Assembly: GCF_009737085.1 (NCBI RefSeq)
Contig: NZ_WOVL01000013.1
Coordinates: 62,001 to 126,000 of the forward strand
Source: Paenibacillus sp. NEAU-GSW1
GTDB lineage: Bacteria; Bacillota; Bacilli; Paenibacillales; Paenibacillaceae
DNA length: 64,000 nt
Direction of reading: 5' to 3'
Positions 9,737 to 18,121 of the stretch are shown in pieces (within the stretch, counting starts at the first letter, position 1; the number at the start of each line of letters is the position of its first letter). The notes beneath the pieces are model-generated. The model saw only the letters and a program-made list of their open reading frames with translations, searched no databases and was not told where the DNA came from. A program made the position numbers and the translations under genes.

Positions 9737-9773
9737 GCGCGCATTGCTGTCTGCGCAATTTGCCCTGTTTGCC

Positions 9774-9802
9774 TCATATTTGCGATAACCGCCGCATACG
9801 TT
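9774..9802 (+). promoter_or_regulatory. SigE-like (mother-cell sporulation) promoter for yqfC-yqfD
   Basis: TCATATT at 9774-9780 fits the SigE -35 (KMATATT) exactly. After 14 bp comes CATACGTT at 9795-9802, one base off the -10 CATACANT. Orthologues of yqfC and yqfD are SigE-dependent in B. subtilis. Predicted transcription start is about 9809. Confidence 0.65.
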
Positions 9803-9854
9803 GAAAGGTAAGAGTATGCATTCGCTGCCGCCAAAGGGGGACAGTAGACCGACT

Positions 9855-10133
9855 ATGGGACGAATAAATCGAAAGTTGCGCAAGTGGACCGCTGATGTAT
9901 TGGATTTGCCCCAGGACGTCGTATACGATTTGCCGCGGCTGACGATGATAGGCGACCGCCAGCTCTACATAGAGAATCATCGCGGCGTCATTCATTTTTC
10001 CAGCGACAAACTTAAGCTAGCGCTTAGCAAGGGCGAGCTGGAAGTGACGGGCTCTTCGCTTGTTATACGGACAATATGGACAGAAGAGGTTTTTATTGAA
10101 GGGTTAATAAAAAGCATTGAAGTGCGGGAGTAG
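9855..10133 (+). CDS. yqfC: Sporulation protein YqfC
   Basis: YabP/YqfC family, about 92 aa from ATG 9855 (MGRINRKLRKWTADVLDLPQ ...), which matches the family's usual length. Conserved features are DVVYDLPRLTMIG, YIENHRGVIHF and the final FIEGLIKSIEV. Longer in-frame starts (ATG 9816, TTG 9801) are possible, but the predicted SigE transcript begins at about 9809, leaving no room for a ribosome binding site before 9816; AAAGGGGG at 9833-9840 then serves 9855 with rather long (14 nt) spacing. Acts in the mother cell during sporulation; biochemical role unknown. Confidence 0.88.
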   Translation: MGRINRKLRKWTADVLDLPQDVVYDLPRLTMIGDRQLYIENHRGVIHFSSDKLKLALSKGELEVTGSSLVIRTIWTEEVFIEGLIKSIEVRE

Positions 10134-10139
10134 CGCAAG

Positions 10140-10167
10140 TTTTGCGAAGCAATTTTGCTTCGCAAAA
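10140..10167. repeat. Perfect inverted repeat between yqfC and yqfD
   Basis: A 13-bp perfect stem, TTTTGCGAAGCAA (10140-10152) with TTGCTTCGCAAAA (10155-10167), separated by 2 nt. Flanking GCGCAAGT (10134-10141) is complementary to ACTTGCGC (10196-10203), so the whole gap can form a second outer stem ending just before the yqfD ribosome binding site. No T-tract follows, so it is not a classical terminator. Confidence 0.75.
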
Positions 10168-10223
10168 CGAAGCGGGCGCCAATGGCGAGTTAATACTTGC
10201 GCAAAACTTTTAGGAGGGATCAA

Positions 10224-11417
10224 ATGGACGGGCAATGGCTGCAGTGGGTAAGGGGAGTTGTAACGGTGCAAGTCCGGGGCGGCGAGCCTGAGCGGCTGGT
10301 CAATCGGGCGCTGGAGGGAGGGCTGCAGCTTGCGTCCATTTTATGGACAAGCGGCGGCAAGCTTCAGTTTGAGCTGTCAGTAGACGACTATTTCAAGCTT
10401 CGCAAGCATTTAAAAGAGACAGGCTGTCGGGCGCACGTAACGAAGAGGAAAGGCTTGCCGTTCTGGCTTGTCAAAGTTGAAAAGAGAAAGCTGTTCGTCA
10501 CCGGCATCGCCTTGTTCTTCGCAGGCGTTTATTTGCTGTCCTCTCTTGTCTGGACGATCGAAGTAAAAGGCAATGTGAAATTGACCGAAGAGCAAATTTT
10601 TGCGGCGGCAAAGCAAGAGGGCTTATTCCCTATGCAATGGTCGTTCCGGCTTCAGGATGCCGACGTGCTGTCCAAAAAGCTAGTGACCAAGCTGCCTGGC
10701 GCGACATGGATCGGCGTTGAGAAGAAAGGGGCTAAAGTCATTATTCAAGTCGTTGAAACGACAGAGCCCGAGCGGGAAAATTTGAACAATCCGCGTCACC
10801 TTGTAGCATCCGTCGATGCGGTTGTGACACAAATTTACGCAGAAAAGGGCCGGGCGGTCGTTAAAAAAAATATGAAGGTGAAACAAGGCCAGACGCTAAT
10901 ATCCGGCACGATCGGAGGCGGCGCCTATACGCAGACGGTTGTTGCAAAAGGCGAGGTCAGAGGGCTGGTCTGGTACGAATTCGACATCGCCTCCCCGCTG
11001 ACGCAGCAAGTAAAGGCATATACCGGGGAGAAGAAGACGAAATGGTATGCGATGATCGGCGGACGCGCGCTTCAGGTTAGCGGCTTCGGCAAAAATCCGT
11101 TCGATTCATTCGAGACGGTTGTCTATGAAGAACAAGCGGCTTGGCGGCAATGGAAACTTCCATTCGGTCGTCTGAAAAAAACGACGATGGAGGTTCGGAC
11201 GGACGAGCGCAATTTGACGGAGGAGGAAGCCAAGAGCGCGGGAATGCAGCGCGCGAAGGCGGATGCGATGCTTCAGGCCGGTCCCGATGCGGTAATCCGC
11301 AACGAAATTGTTTTGCATGAAAAGACGGACAATGGTAAAGTTTATATGAAAGTTCTTTTTGAAGTCGAGCAATCGATTGTGAAAGAAATGCCCCTAGTCC
11401 AGATGCAAGGAGAATGA
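10224..11417 (+). CDS. yqfD: Sporulation protein YqfD
   Basis: 397 aa. ATG 10224 follows TTTAGGAGGGATCAA; an upstream TTG (10197) would include the ribosome binding site and is rejected. N-terminal cytoplasmic region with GGxPxRLVNRALEGG-like segment, one TM helix at about residues 93-112 (LFVTGIALFFAGVYLLSSLV), then an extracytoplasmic FtsQ/POTRA-like start (VKGNVKLTEEQIFAAAKQEG) and a beta-rich remainder. Family members are SigE-dependent and needed for efficient sporulation in some species. Follows yqfC after a hairpin-forming gap. Confidence 0.93.
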   Translation: MDGQWLQWVRGVVTVQVRGGEPERLVNRALEGGLQLASILWTSGGKLQFELSVDDYFKLRKHLKETGCRAHVTKRKGLPFWLVKVEKRKLFVTGIALFFAGVYLLSSLVWTIEVKGNVKLTEEQIFAAAKQEGLFPMQWSFRLQDADVLSKKLVTKLPGATWIGVEKKGAKVIIQVVETTEPERENLNNPRHLVASVDAVVTQIYAEKGRAVVKKNMKVKQGQTLISGTIGGGAYTQTVVAKGEVRGLVWYEFDIASPLTQQVKAYTGEKKTKWYAMIGGRALQVSGFGKNPFDSFETVVYEEQAAWRQWKLPFGRLKKTTMEVRTDERNLTEEEAKSAGMQRAKADAMLQAGPDAVIRNEIVLHEKTDNGKVYMKVLFEVEQSIVKEMPLVQMQGE

Positions 11418-11423
11418 GGTTGT

Positions 11424-12395
11424 TTGCAGAGTGAGACGAGAACAGTCAAAATTCCGCTCCTGAACGCAGCGGAGGGACTGGCCGTATTCGGTCCCCAAGA
11501 TAAGTATTTGAAGCTTGTGGAGCAGCAAATGGAGGCTTCCATATCGTCCCGCGAAGCGGAGATCGTAATTACCGGCGAGAAGCAAGAGGTGGAATCGCTG
11601 GAGCAGCTGTTTAACGTATTGCTGCAGCTTTTCAGAGGCGGCTATAATCCGTCTGAGCGGGACATCGTCTATGCGCTCGATTTGGCCCGCACCATGCAGG
11701 CTGAGGAACTGCTGGACCTGTTCAAGGCGGAGATTACGAGCACGTACCGAGGCAAGCCGATTCGGGTCAAAACGATTGGCCAGCGTCATTACGTGAAAAC
11801 GATTAAAAAGCAAGATGTCGTATTCGGCATCGGGCCTGCAGGCACAGGCAAGACGTACTTGGCTGTTGTGCTTGCCGTTGCGGCGCTTAAGGAAGGCTCC
11901 GTTAAACGCATTCTTTTAACTCGTCCGGCCGTTGAGGCTGGGGAGAATCTCGGTTTTTTGCCGGGAGATTTGCAAGAAAAGGTAGACCCTTATTTGCGTC
12001 CGCTTTATGATGCGCTTCACGATGTGCTTGGTCCGGATCAAACCGCCAAGGCGTTCGAGCGAGGCACGATCGAAATTGCTCCGCTTGCATATATGCGCGG
12101 ACGGACGCTCGATGATTCTTTTATTATTTTGGACGAGGCGCAGAACACGACGCCCGAGCAGATGAAAATGTTTTTGACGCGGCTTGGCTTCGGTTCGAAA
12201 ATGGTCATTACCGGCGACGTGACGCAAATCGATTTGCCTCGCGGCAAAAGCTCCGGTCTGATCGAAGCGCAGCGTATTTTAAGCAATATCGAAGAAATCG
12301 GCTTTATCTTTTTCTCCGAGCAAGATGTCGTTCGCCATTCCTTGGTCCAGAAAATCATAGTTGCTTACAACTGGGACGCTGAAAACAAAGCATAG
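11424..12395 (+). CDS. phoH: PhoH family ATPase
   Basis: 323 aa. P-loop GPAGTGKTYLAVVLAV, Walker B IILDEAQNTTPEQMK, and VITGDVTQIDLPRGK, all diagnostic of PhoH/PhoL. An N-terminal KH-like/oligomerisation region precedes (residues 1-110). TTG 11424 starts just past the yqfD stop, with AAGGAG at 11407-11412. Probably an RNA-linked ATPase; proximity to ybeY and era agrees with a role in rRNA or RNA metabolism. Confidence 0.93.
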   Translation: MQSETRTVKIPLLNAAEGLAVFGPQDKYLKLVEQQMEASISSREAEIVITGEKQEVESLEQLFNVLLQLFRGGYNPSERDIVYALDLARTMQAEELLDLFKAEITSTYRGKPIRVKTIGQRHYVKTIKKQDVVFGIGPAGTGKTYLAVVLAVAALKEGSVKRILLTRPAVEAGENLGFLPGDLQEKVDPYLRPLYDALHDVLGPDQTAKAFERGTIEIAPLAYMRGRTLDDSFIILDEAQNTTPEQMKMFLTRLGFGSKMVITGDVTQIDLPRGKSSGLIEAQRILSNIEEIGFIFFSEQDVVRHSLVQKIIVAYNWDAENKA

Positions 12396-12412
12396 AGAGG
12401 AATGTCTGCTCC

Positions 12413-14665
12413 ATGAACCAGAGCCACAATCAGGTCGGTAAACAGGGGAACTTGCAGCCGTTAAAGGCTGCCGGGTGGAAACAGAGCGCAGCAGTTCGCT
12501 TCGTGCTCTTGTTTTTGTTTATAGCGCTGTTTTATTTCAGCTTGGCGCCGCATTTGGTACCGGAAACCTATAATATTCAGCAAGGAGCGGCAAGCGAGAA
12601 GGATATTGTCGCTCCGTTTCAAATTTCGGACAACAAAGCCACTTTGCAAGCGCAGGAGGAAGCGGCAAACCGCATTGACGCGATTTATTCGAACGTCGTG
12701 CTGCGCAGCGAGCAGCTGCTGGATCAAATTTTTGTCCGTATTGAACAGCTCAATTTGGACGATCAAGTGACGGAGCAGAACAAAATTGACATCTATCGCA
12801 ATGAAATTCCAGGACGCTATGCCGAATTTGTCGACAGCTTCGTTAAGAAAAATGCCGGCAGCGAAACCTATAATGATACGCTGTTGAAGGAAATGTCCGA
12901 GGTCATTAAAGAGCAGCAGTACACGATCCCGGAAGAAACGTTCTACAAGATGCCGAAGCTTGGAACCGTCGAGCTCACGGAGATGCGGCAGGTCGGACAA
13001 GAGATTGTGCGCAAGCTGATGGGCGATCAGCTGCGCGAGGCGGAAACGGCGAGAGCCCGCGTAGCCGAGCTCGTAAACGCCAGCCAGCTGTCCAGCCGGA
13101 CAAGCAGGGAAATCGTGCAAGAGCTGGCACGCTTCGCGATTATGCCCAACCGTTTTCTCGACAAGGAGGCAACGGAGGAAGCGAAAATTCAAGCGAAGCA
13201 AAACACGCCGACCGTAGTGATCGAAGAAGGCGAAATGATCGTAAAACGGGGAGAAACGATAACGCCCGCCGTATACGAGCTTCTTAAGGATTCCTCGCTG
13301 CTGCACGACAAACGCAATTATTGGCCGCAGACGGGGCTGCTGCTGCTTTCGGTGATGCTCATATTAGGCGTATACGCCTTCATGCACCAAGCAGGCGGCA
13401 ATGACGGTCTGAAGCCGAATTATACGAACGCGCAGCTGCTTATGCTGTGGCTGATCTTTTTGATCAATGTCATCATTATGGGAATCGTCTCGCTTATTCA
13501 GACCGATGCGGCTCCATATGTCGGCTATTTGGCTCCGGCGGCGCTGGGCACGATTCTTATTACGCTATTGCTTGACATGCGTTTGGCTATTATAAGCTCG
13601 GTTATATTCGCGGTGGCTGGCAGCGTTATTCTGAACACGGAACAAAATCAAATTTTTGATTTCGAATTCGGCTTTGTGTTTATCGTTGTGTCGATTGCTG
13701 CCATATTCTCGATTCACCGCGCAAGCCAACGTTCGACGATATTGAAGGCGGGCATTATGGTTAGCTTGTTTGGGTCGCTGTCGGTGCTTTCGCTTATGCT
13801 TATTAGCGAAGAGCTTGATCGGATGCAGCTGATCTATTCGCTTGGCTTTGCTTTTGCTAGCGGGCTGCTGACCGCTGTGCTCGTAATCGGACTTATGCCG
13901 TTTTTCGAAATCACATTTGGCATATTGTCGGCGCTTAAGCTGGTGGAGCTGTCGAACCCGAACCATCCGCTGCTGCGCAAGCTGTTGACGGAGACGCCAG
14001 GCACTTACCATCATAGCGTGATGGTCGGCAATTTATCGGAAGCGGCTGCAGAAGCGATTGGCGCGGACGGGCTGTTGTGCCGGGTCGGCTCGTATTACCA
14101 TGATATCGGGAAGACGAAACGGCCGAACTATTTTATCGAAAACCAGACCAATATCGAAAATCCGCATGATACGATCGATCCGAAGCTGAGCAAGTCGATT
14201 ATTGTGGCACATGCCAGAGATGGCGTGGACATGCTCAAAGCGCACAATATTCCGAAGCCGATTCGCGATATTGCGGAGCAGCATCACGGAACGACGTCGC
14301 TTAAGTTTTTCTATTACAAAGCAATGAAGCAGGCTGAGGAACAGGGTGTCAAGCCGAATTTTACGGAGGACGATTTCCGATATCCGGGTCCAAAGGCACA
14401 ATCGAAAGAGGCTGCAGTTGTCGGTATCGCCGATTGCGTCGAAGCTGCGGTAAGAAGCTTGCGCAATCCGACGGTCGAGCAAGTTGAAGCGATGATTCAA
14501 AAAATTATAAAAAGCCGGGTAGATGACAATCAATACAATGAATGCGATCTGACGATGAAAGAGCTCGATAAAATTGCGCAATCGCTTAAAGAAAGCGTCA
14601 TCGGCATTTTTCACTCGCGAATTGAATACCCGGAAGATGTGAAATCAAAGGAGCGTTTGGCATGA
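12413..14665 (+). CDS. pgpH: 7TMR-HDED/HD-domain phosphodiesterase (PgpH/YqfF), c-di-AMP hydrolase
   Basis: 750 aa. N-terminal TM helix (about 27-45), large extracellular 7TMR-HDED region (about 50-300), seven TM helices (about 305-480), then a cytoplasmic HD domain: TPGTYHHSVMVGNLSEAA, GSYYHDIGKTKRP (HD metal ligands), EQHHGTTSLKFFYYKA and VGIADCVEAA. Family members degrade the second messenger c-di-AMP to pApA and thereby affect potassium and osmotic homeostasis. Its stop overlaps the ybeY start (ATGA), so it is in the same operon. Confidence 0.95.
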   Translation: MNQSHNQVGKQGNLQPLKAAGWKQSAAVRFVLLFLFIALFYFSLAPHLVPETYNIQQGAASEKDIVAPFQISDNKATLQAQEEAANRIDAIYSNVVLRSEQLLDQIFVRIEQLNLDDQVTEQNKIDIYRNEIPGRYAEFVDSFVKKNAGSETYNDTLLKEMSEVIKEQQYTIPEETFYKMPKLGTVELTEMRQVGQEIVRKLMGDQLREAETARARVAELVNASQLSSRTSREIVQELARFAIMPNRFLDKEATEEAKIQAKQNTPTVVIEEGEMIVKRGETITPAVYELLKDSSLLHDKRNYWPQTGLLLLSVMLILGVYAFMHQAGGNDGLKPNYTNAQLLMLWLIFLINVIIMGIVSLIQTDAAPYVGYLAPAALGTILITLLLDMRLAIISSVIFAVAGSVILNTEQNQIFDFEFGFVFIVVSIAAIFSIHRASQRSTILKAGIMVSLFGSLSVLSLMLISEELDRMQLIYSLGFAFASGLLTAVLVIGLMPFFEITFGILSALKLVELSNPNHPLLRKLLTETPGTYHHSVMVGNLSEAAAEAIGADGLLCRVGSYYHDIGKTKRPNYFIENQTNIENPHDTIDPKLSKSIIVAHARDGVDMLKAHNIPKPIRDIAEQHHGTTSLKFFYYKAMKQAEEQGVKPNFTEDDFRYPGPKAQSKEAAVVGIADCVEAAVRSLRNPTVEQVEAMIQKIIKSRVDDNQYNECDLTMKELDKIAQSLKESVIGIFHSRIEYPEDVKSKERLA

Positions 14666-15159
14666 GCTTGCAGCTGGATTGGAGCAACGAGCAGCAAAAA
14701 ATGGATATTCCCGAGCAATGGATCGGCAAGCTGGAAGAGCTGCTGAAATTAGCGGGCGAAGCAGAAGGCATGGATAGCGGCGAAGTAACGCTGACCTTCA
14801 CCGATAATGAAGGCATACACCAATTGAATCGCGATTATCGCGGTATTGACCGCCCTACGGATGTTCTGTCATTTGCGATGCTTGACGATGGAACGGATGA
14901 ATTGGACATCATTTTCGAGGTGGAAAGCGAGGATGAAGCGGATCCAATTTCCGGAATGCTCGGCGACATCGTCATTTCGGTTGAAAAAGCGCTCGAGCAA
15001 AGCGAGGAATACGGTCATTCACTGGAACGCGAGATCGGATTTTTGTTCGTACACGGCTTTTTGCACTTGATCGGATATGACCACGAAGATGAAGCTGGCG
15101 AGGCGGAGATGACGGCGAAGCAAGAGGCTGTGCTGCAAAAAGCAGGCTTAACCCGTTAA
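14662..15159 (+). CDS. ybeY: Endoribonuclease YbeY (rRNA maturation factor)
   Basis: 165-aa metal-dependent RNase used in 16S rRNA 3'-end maturation and ribosome quality control. The zinc motif HGFLHLIGYDHE (H-x3-H-x5-H) is intact; upstream are NRDYRGIDRPTDVLSFAM and MLGDIVISVEKA. Starts inside the yqfF stop (ATGA overlap) and ends in a TAATG overlap with dgkA. Confidence 0.96.
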   Translation: MSLQLDWSNEQQKMDIPEQWIGKLEELLKLAGEAEGMDSGEVTLTFTDNEGIHQLNRDYRGIDRPTDVLSFAMLDDGTDELDIIFEVESEDEADPISGMLGDIVISVEKALEQSEEYGHSLEREIGFLFVHGFLHLIGYDHEDEAGEAEMTAKQEAVLQKAGLTR

Positions 15160-15521
15160 TGGCCGTAAAATTCATTCGCAGTCTCGGGTATGCGGTTTCC
15201 GGCATAGGACATGCCATACGTACACAGCGGCATATGCGCTATCATCTGGTGGCCGCGTTGGCCGTATGTATCGTAAGCGCGTTTCTCTCGCTAACGCTGT
15301 TAGAGTGGGCGGTGCTGCTGCTCATGATGGCCGTCGTTATTTCGGCGGAAATGATCAACACGGCAATTGAGCATACCGTAAATCTCGTTACCGGAGAGAA
15401 ACATCCGCTCGCTAAAGCAGCCAAAGATACGGCTGCAGGAGCCGTTCTGGTTGCCGCTATTATTGCCGTCATCATGGGGCTGCTCATTATTGGGCCGCCC
15501 TTATGGCGTTTATTATTCTAG
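15159..15521 (+). CDS. dgkA: Undecaprenol / diacylglycerol kinase (DgkA family)
   Basis: 120 aa, integral membrane, three TM helices. The motif VVISAEMINTAIEHTVNLV and KAAKDTAAGAVLVAA are the DgkA catalytic and metal-binding signatures. In Gram-positive bacteria this enzyme phosphorylates undecaprenol, recycling the cell-wall carrier lipid. TAATG overlap with ybeY and a 3' end overlapping a possible early start of cdd indicate one operon. Confidence 0.94.
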   Translation: MAVKFIRSLGYAVSGIGHAIRTQRHMRYHLVAALAVCIVSAFLSLTLLEWAVLLLMMAVVISAEMINTAIEHTVNLVTGEKHPLAKAAKDTAAGAVLVAAIIAVIMGLLIIGPPLWRLLF

Positions 15522-15547
15522 TATTGTTTCAAAGGGGGAGCCAGCGT

Positions 15548-15991
15548 ATGGCGATCGTATTCGAAGGATTGTCGGACAAGTACCAATCGTTATTGAATAC
15601 AGCAAGGGAAGCGATGACACGCGCTTATGTGCCGTACTCGAACTTTCAAGTCGGCGCGGCGCTGTTAGATTCGGATGGCCGAATTCATTACGGCTGCAAC
15701 GTTGAGAACGCTGCTTATGGGCCGACCAATTGCGCAGAACGCACTGCGCTGCATCGGGCGATTGCCGACGGCCGCCGCCCCGGCGAGTTCGAAGCGATTG
15801 CCGTTATGGGCGATACGGAAGGGCCGATTGCGCCATGCGGCGTTTGCCGGCAGGTGCTCGTGGAGCTATGCTCCCCGGAAATGCCGGTCGTCATGGGCAA
15901 TTTGCAGGGCAGCTGGGTCATTCGCACCGTTTCAGAGCTTCTTCCCGGCGCCTTTACGCCGGCTTCCTTAGACAGCAAACCGAATACGTAA
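15548..15991 (+). CDS. cdd: Cytidine deaminase
   Basis: 147 aa, small tetrameric zinc form. CNVENAAYGPTNCAERTA contains the catalytic C-A-E motif, and APCGVCRQVLVEL supplies the other two zinc cysteines. Deaminates cytidine and deoxycytidine for pyrimidine salvage. ATG 15548 is preceded by AAAGGGGGAG at 15530-15539; a longer in-frame ATG at 15503 lies inside dgkA and before this site. Confidence 0.96.
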   Translation: MAIVFEGLSDKYQSLLNTAREAMTRAYVPYSNFQVGAALLDSDGRIHYGCNVENAAYGPTNCAERTALHRAIADGRRPGEFEAIAVMGDTEGPIAPCGVCRQVLVELCSPEMPVVMGNLQGSWVIRTVSELLPGAFTPASLDSKPNT

Positions 15992-16027
15992 GCAGAAGCT
16001 TTTGAAGTGAAAGGGGTCCATGACCGC

Positions 16028-16954
16028 ATGAATCAATCTACAAAAGGCCAGAACGGCGATAAAACGAAGTTTAAATCGGGCTTTGTCGCCATCATCGGCC
16101 GTCCAAACGTCGGCAAATCGACGTTGATGAACCATTTGATCGGACAAAAAATTGCGATTATGTCGGATAAGCCGCAAACGACGAGAAATAAAATTCACGG
16201 CGTGTATACGACTAACGATTCGCAAATCGTATTTCTGGATACGCCTGGTATCCATAAGCCGACATCCAAGCTCGGCGACTATATGATGAAAACTGCGGAA
16301 AGCGCCCTTAAAGAGGTAGAAGCCGCTCTGTTTCTGGTTGACGTATCCGAAGGGATTGGCGGCGGCGACCGGTTCATTATTGAACAGCTGAAAAAGGTTA
16401 ATACGCCTGTTTTCCTCGTTATGAACAAAATCGACAAAGTGGAGCCGGAGCAGCTGCTGCCGATCATTATGCAGTATAAAGATTTGTACGATTTCGCTGA
16501 AATAGTTCCGATCTCTGCGCTGCAGGGCAACAATGTCGATACGCTCCTTCAGCAGATTACGAAATATTTGCCGGAAGGTCCGCAATATTATCCAGCCGAT
16601 CAAGTAACGGATCATCCGGAGCAATTTGTCGTAGCCGAGCTTGTGCGCGAAAAAATATTGCATATGACGCGGGAAGAGGTGCCGCATTCGATCGCAGTCG
16701 GCATTGAGGATATGCGCGTGCAGGAGAACGGCGTTGTCTATATCGGCGCTGTTATTTTTGTCGAGCGGGATTCGCAAAAAGGGATCATTATTGGTAAAAA
16801 AGGCGCTTTGCTAAAGGAAGTCGGCAAGCAAGCGAGAAAAGACATCGAGGCGCTGCTTGGCTCGCGCACCTTTTTGGAGCTGTGGGTTAAGGTGAAGAAG
16901 GATTGGCGAAACCAAGAGCGCGTGCTGAAAGACTTTGGCTTCCGGCACGACTAA
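16028..16954 (+). CDS. era: GTPase Era
   Basis: 308 aa. GTPase motifs in order: GRPNVGKST (G1), KPQTTRNKI (G2), DTPGIHKP (G3), MNKIDKV (G4), ISALQG (G5). A C-terminal KH domain with [19 protein letters not shown] follows. It binds the 3' end of 16S rRNA in 30S assembly. ATG 16028 with AAAGGGG about 11 nt upstream; a GTG at 16007 is a less likely longer start. Confidence 0.96.
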   Translation: MNQSTKGQNGDKTKFKSGFVAIIGRPNVGKSTLMNHLIGQKIAIMSDKPQTTRNKIHGVYTTNDSQIVFLDTPGIHKPTSKLGDYMMKTAESALKEVEAALFLVDVSEGIGGGDRFIIEQLKKVNTPVFLVMNKIDKVEPEQLLPIIMQYKDLYDFAEIVPISALQGNNVDTLLQQITKYLPEGPQYYPADQVTDHPEQFVVAELVREKILHMTREEVPHSIAVGIEDMRVQENGVVYIGAVIFVERDSQKGIIIGKKGALLKEVGKQARKDIEALLGSRTFLELWVKVKKDWRNQERVLKDFGFRHD

Positions 16955-17041
16955 TATTTGTTAAGGATAGCATTCGTCCATTCATCGCATCCTAATAAAA
17001 GTCTGGGGCTTCATTTCCGAGGCGGAAAGGGATGAATACGA

Positions 17042-17203
17042 ATGCGAAATTTTTCGTGGAAGTATTTTACGTTGACCGGTGATGTAGAGTCTTACATGCT
17101 CTACAAGGAAATGGATCAGCTTGGCATTGCCGAACATCCGAATGATATTGCGGAGGAGGAAGGGGAACTGTCTGCTTCATTCGAGCAGCAAATTGCCCCT
17201 TAG
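17042..17203 (+). CDS. yqzL: YqzL-family small protein
   Basis: 53 aa, MRNFSWKYFTLTGDVESYML followed by a Glu-rich tail ending FEQQIAP. The start resembles the short YqzL family found between era and recO in Bacillales, and the gene sits exactly there. GGAAAGGG is upstream, and an out-of-frame ATG at 17034 is ignored. No catalytic motif; function unknown. Confidence 0.85.
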   Translation: MRNFSWKYFTLTGDVESYMLYKEMDQLGIAEHPNDIAEEEGELSASFEQQIAP

Positions 17204-17267
17204 CTCAGCCATATTCGTTCAGAGAAGGCAAGGCTGGCTGCAGCGGTTCAAGCATGGGGGAGAGCAA

Positions 17268-18014
17268 ATGCTGTATCGCGTGGAAGGTATCGTCATTCGC
17301 AGCATGGACTACGGCGAAGGCAACAAGATTGTGACACTGCTGACGAATACAAACGGCAAAGCAGGCGTATTAATACGCGGCGCGAAAAAAGTGAAGAGCA
17401 GGCATGCTTCACTCGCGCAGCCGTTTACATACGGGGAATTCGTTTTTTTCAAAGGCAGCGGTCTTGGCACTCTTAATCATGGAGAAATACTCCAGTCCCA
17501 TCATCGATTGCGCGAGCAGCTTGATTTGGCCGCATATGCGTCCTATGCTGCGGAATTGACCGATAAGTCGCTGCAGGAGGATGAATCCGGCGCTTTTCTG
17601 TTTGAACAATTTAAAGCCTTTCTTCAAGGTTTGGAGGAAGGCAAGGATGCGCAAATTATTTCGCATCTGTATGAAATGCGCATTTTGGAAGCTTCAGGAT
17701 ATGCGCCAGAGCTTGATTACTGCGTAAATTGCGGCAGCGAGCAAGGGCCGATGCGGCTCAGCCCGCTGTCGGGAGGCGCATTATGTGTCCGGTGTGCAGC
17801 CCAAGACCCGCATGCGATGAAGCTTGGCGAAGGCGCTTATAAGCTGCTCAGGCTTTTTCGGCGGATGGATTTGCGCCGGCTTGGCGCCATTCAAGTGAAG
17901 CCGGAAACGAAGCAGGAGCTTAAAGGCGCGATGCGAAGGTTAATGGATGCGCATATTGGTATTCCGTTAAAATCGCGAGCTTTTTTAGATCAGCTGGATA
18001 AATATTCTTTGTAA
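17268..18014 (+). CDS. recO: DNA repair protein RecO
   Basis: 248 aa. Begins MLYRVEGIVIRSMDYGEGNK, the canonical RecO N-terminal OB fold. Contains the zinc motif CVNCGSEQG ... CVRCAAQDP and the helical C-terminal domain. Loads RecA on SSB-coated DNA in the RecFOR pathway. ATG 17268 has GGGGGAGAG upstream; an earlier in-frame start inside yqzL would add 49 unrelated residues. A terminator follows. Confidence 0.95.
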   Translation: MLYRVEGIVIRSMDYGEGNKIVTLLTNTNGKAGVLIRGAKKVKSRHASLAQPFTYGEFVFFKGSGLGTLNHGEILQSHHRLREQLDLAAYASYAAELTDKSLQEDESGAFLFEQFKAFLQGLEEGKDAQIISHLYEMRILEASGYAPELDYCVNCGSEQGPMRLSPLSGGALCVRCAAQDPHAMKLGEGAYKLLRLFRRMDLRRLGAIQVKPETKQELKGAMRRLMDAHIGIPLKSRAFLDQLDKYSL

Positions 18015-18020
18015 GATTAT

Positions 18021-18057
18021 GCGTGATTCAGTCTGTAGACTGAGCACGCTTTTTTTA
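18021..18057 (+). terminator. Intrinsic terminator after recO
   Basis: Hairpin GCGTGATTCAGTC / GACTGAGCACGC (GCGTG/CACGC outer stem, CAGTC/GACTG inner) followed by seven T. Confidence 0.85.
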
Positions 18058-18121
18058 TTTTCGGTTATGATTAGCGATGTTGGTTAATTGAAAGTTCAAG
18101 AAAAGGCAGGAGGTCAAACAC

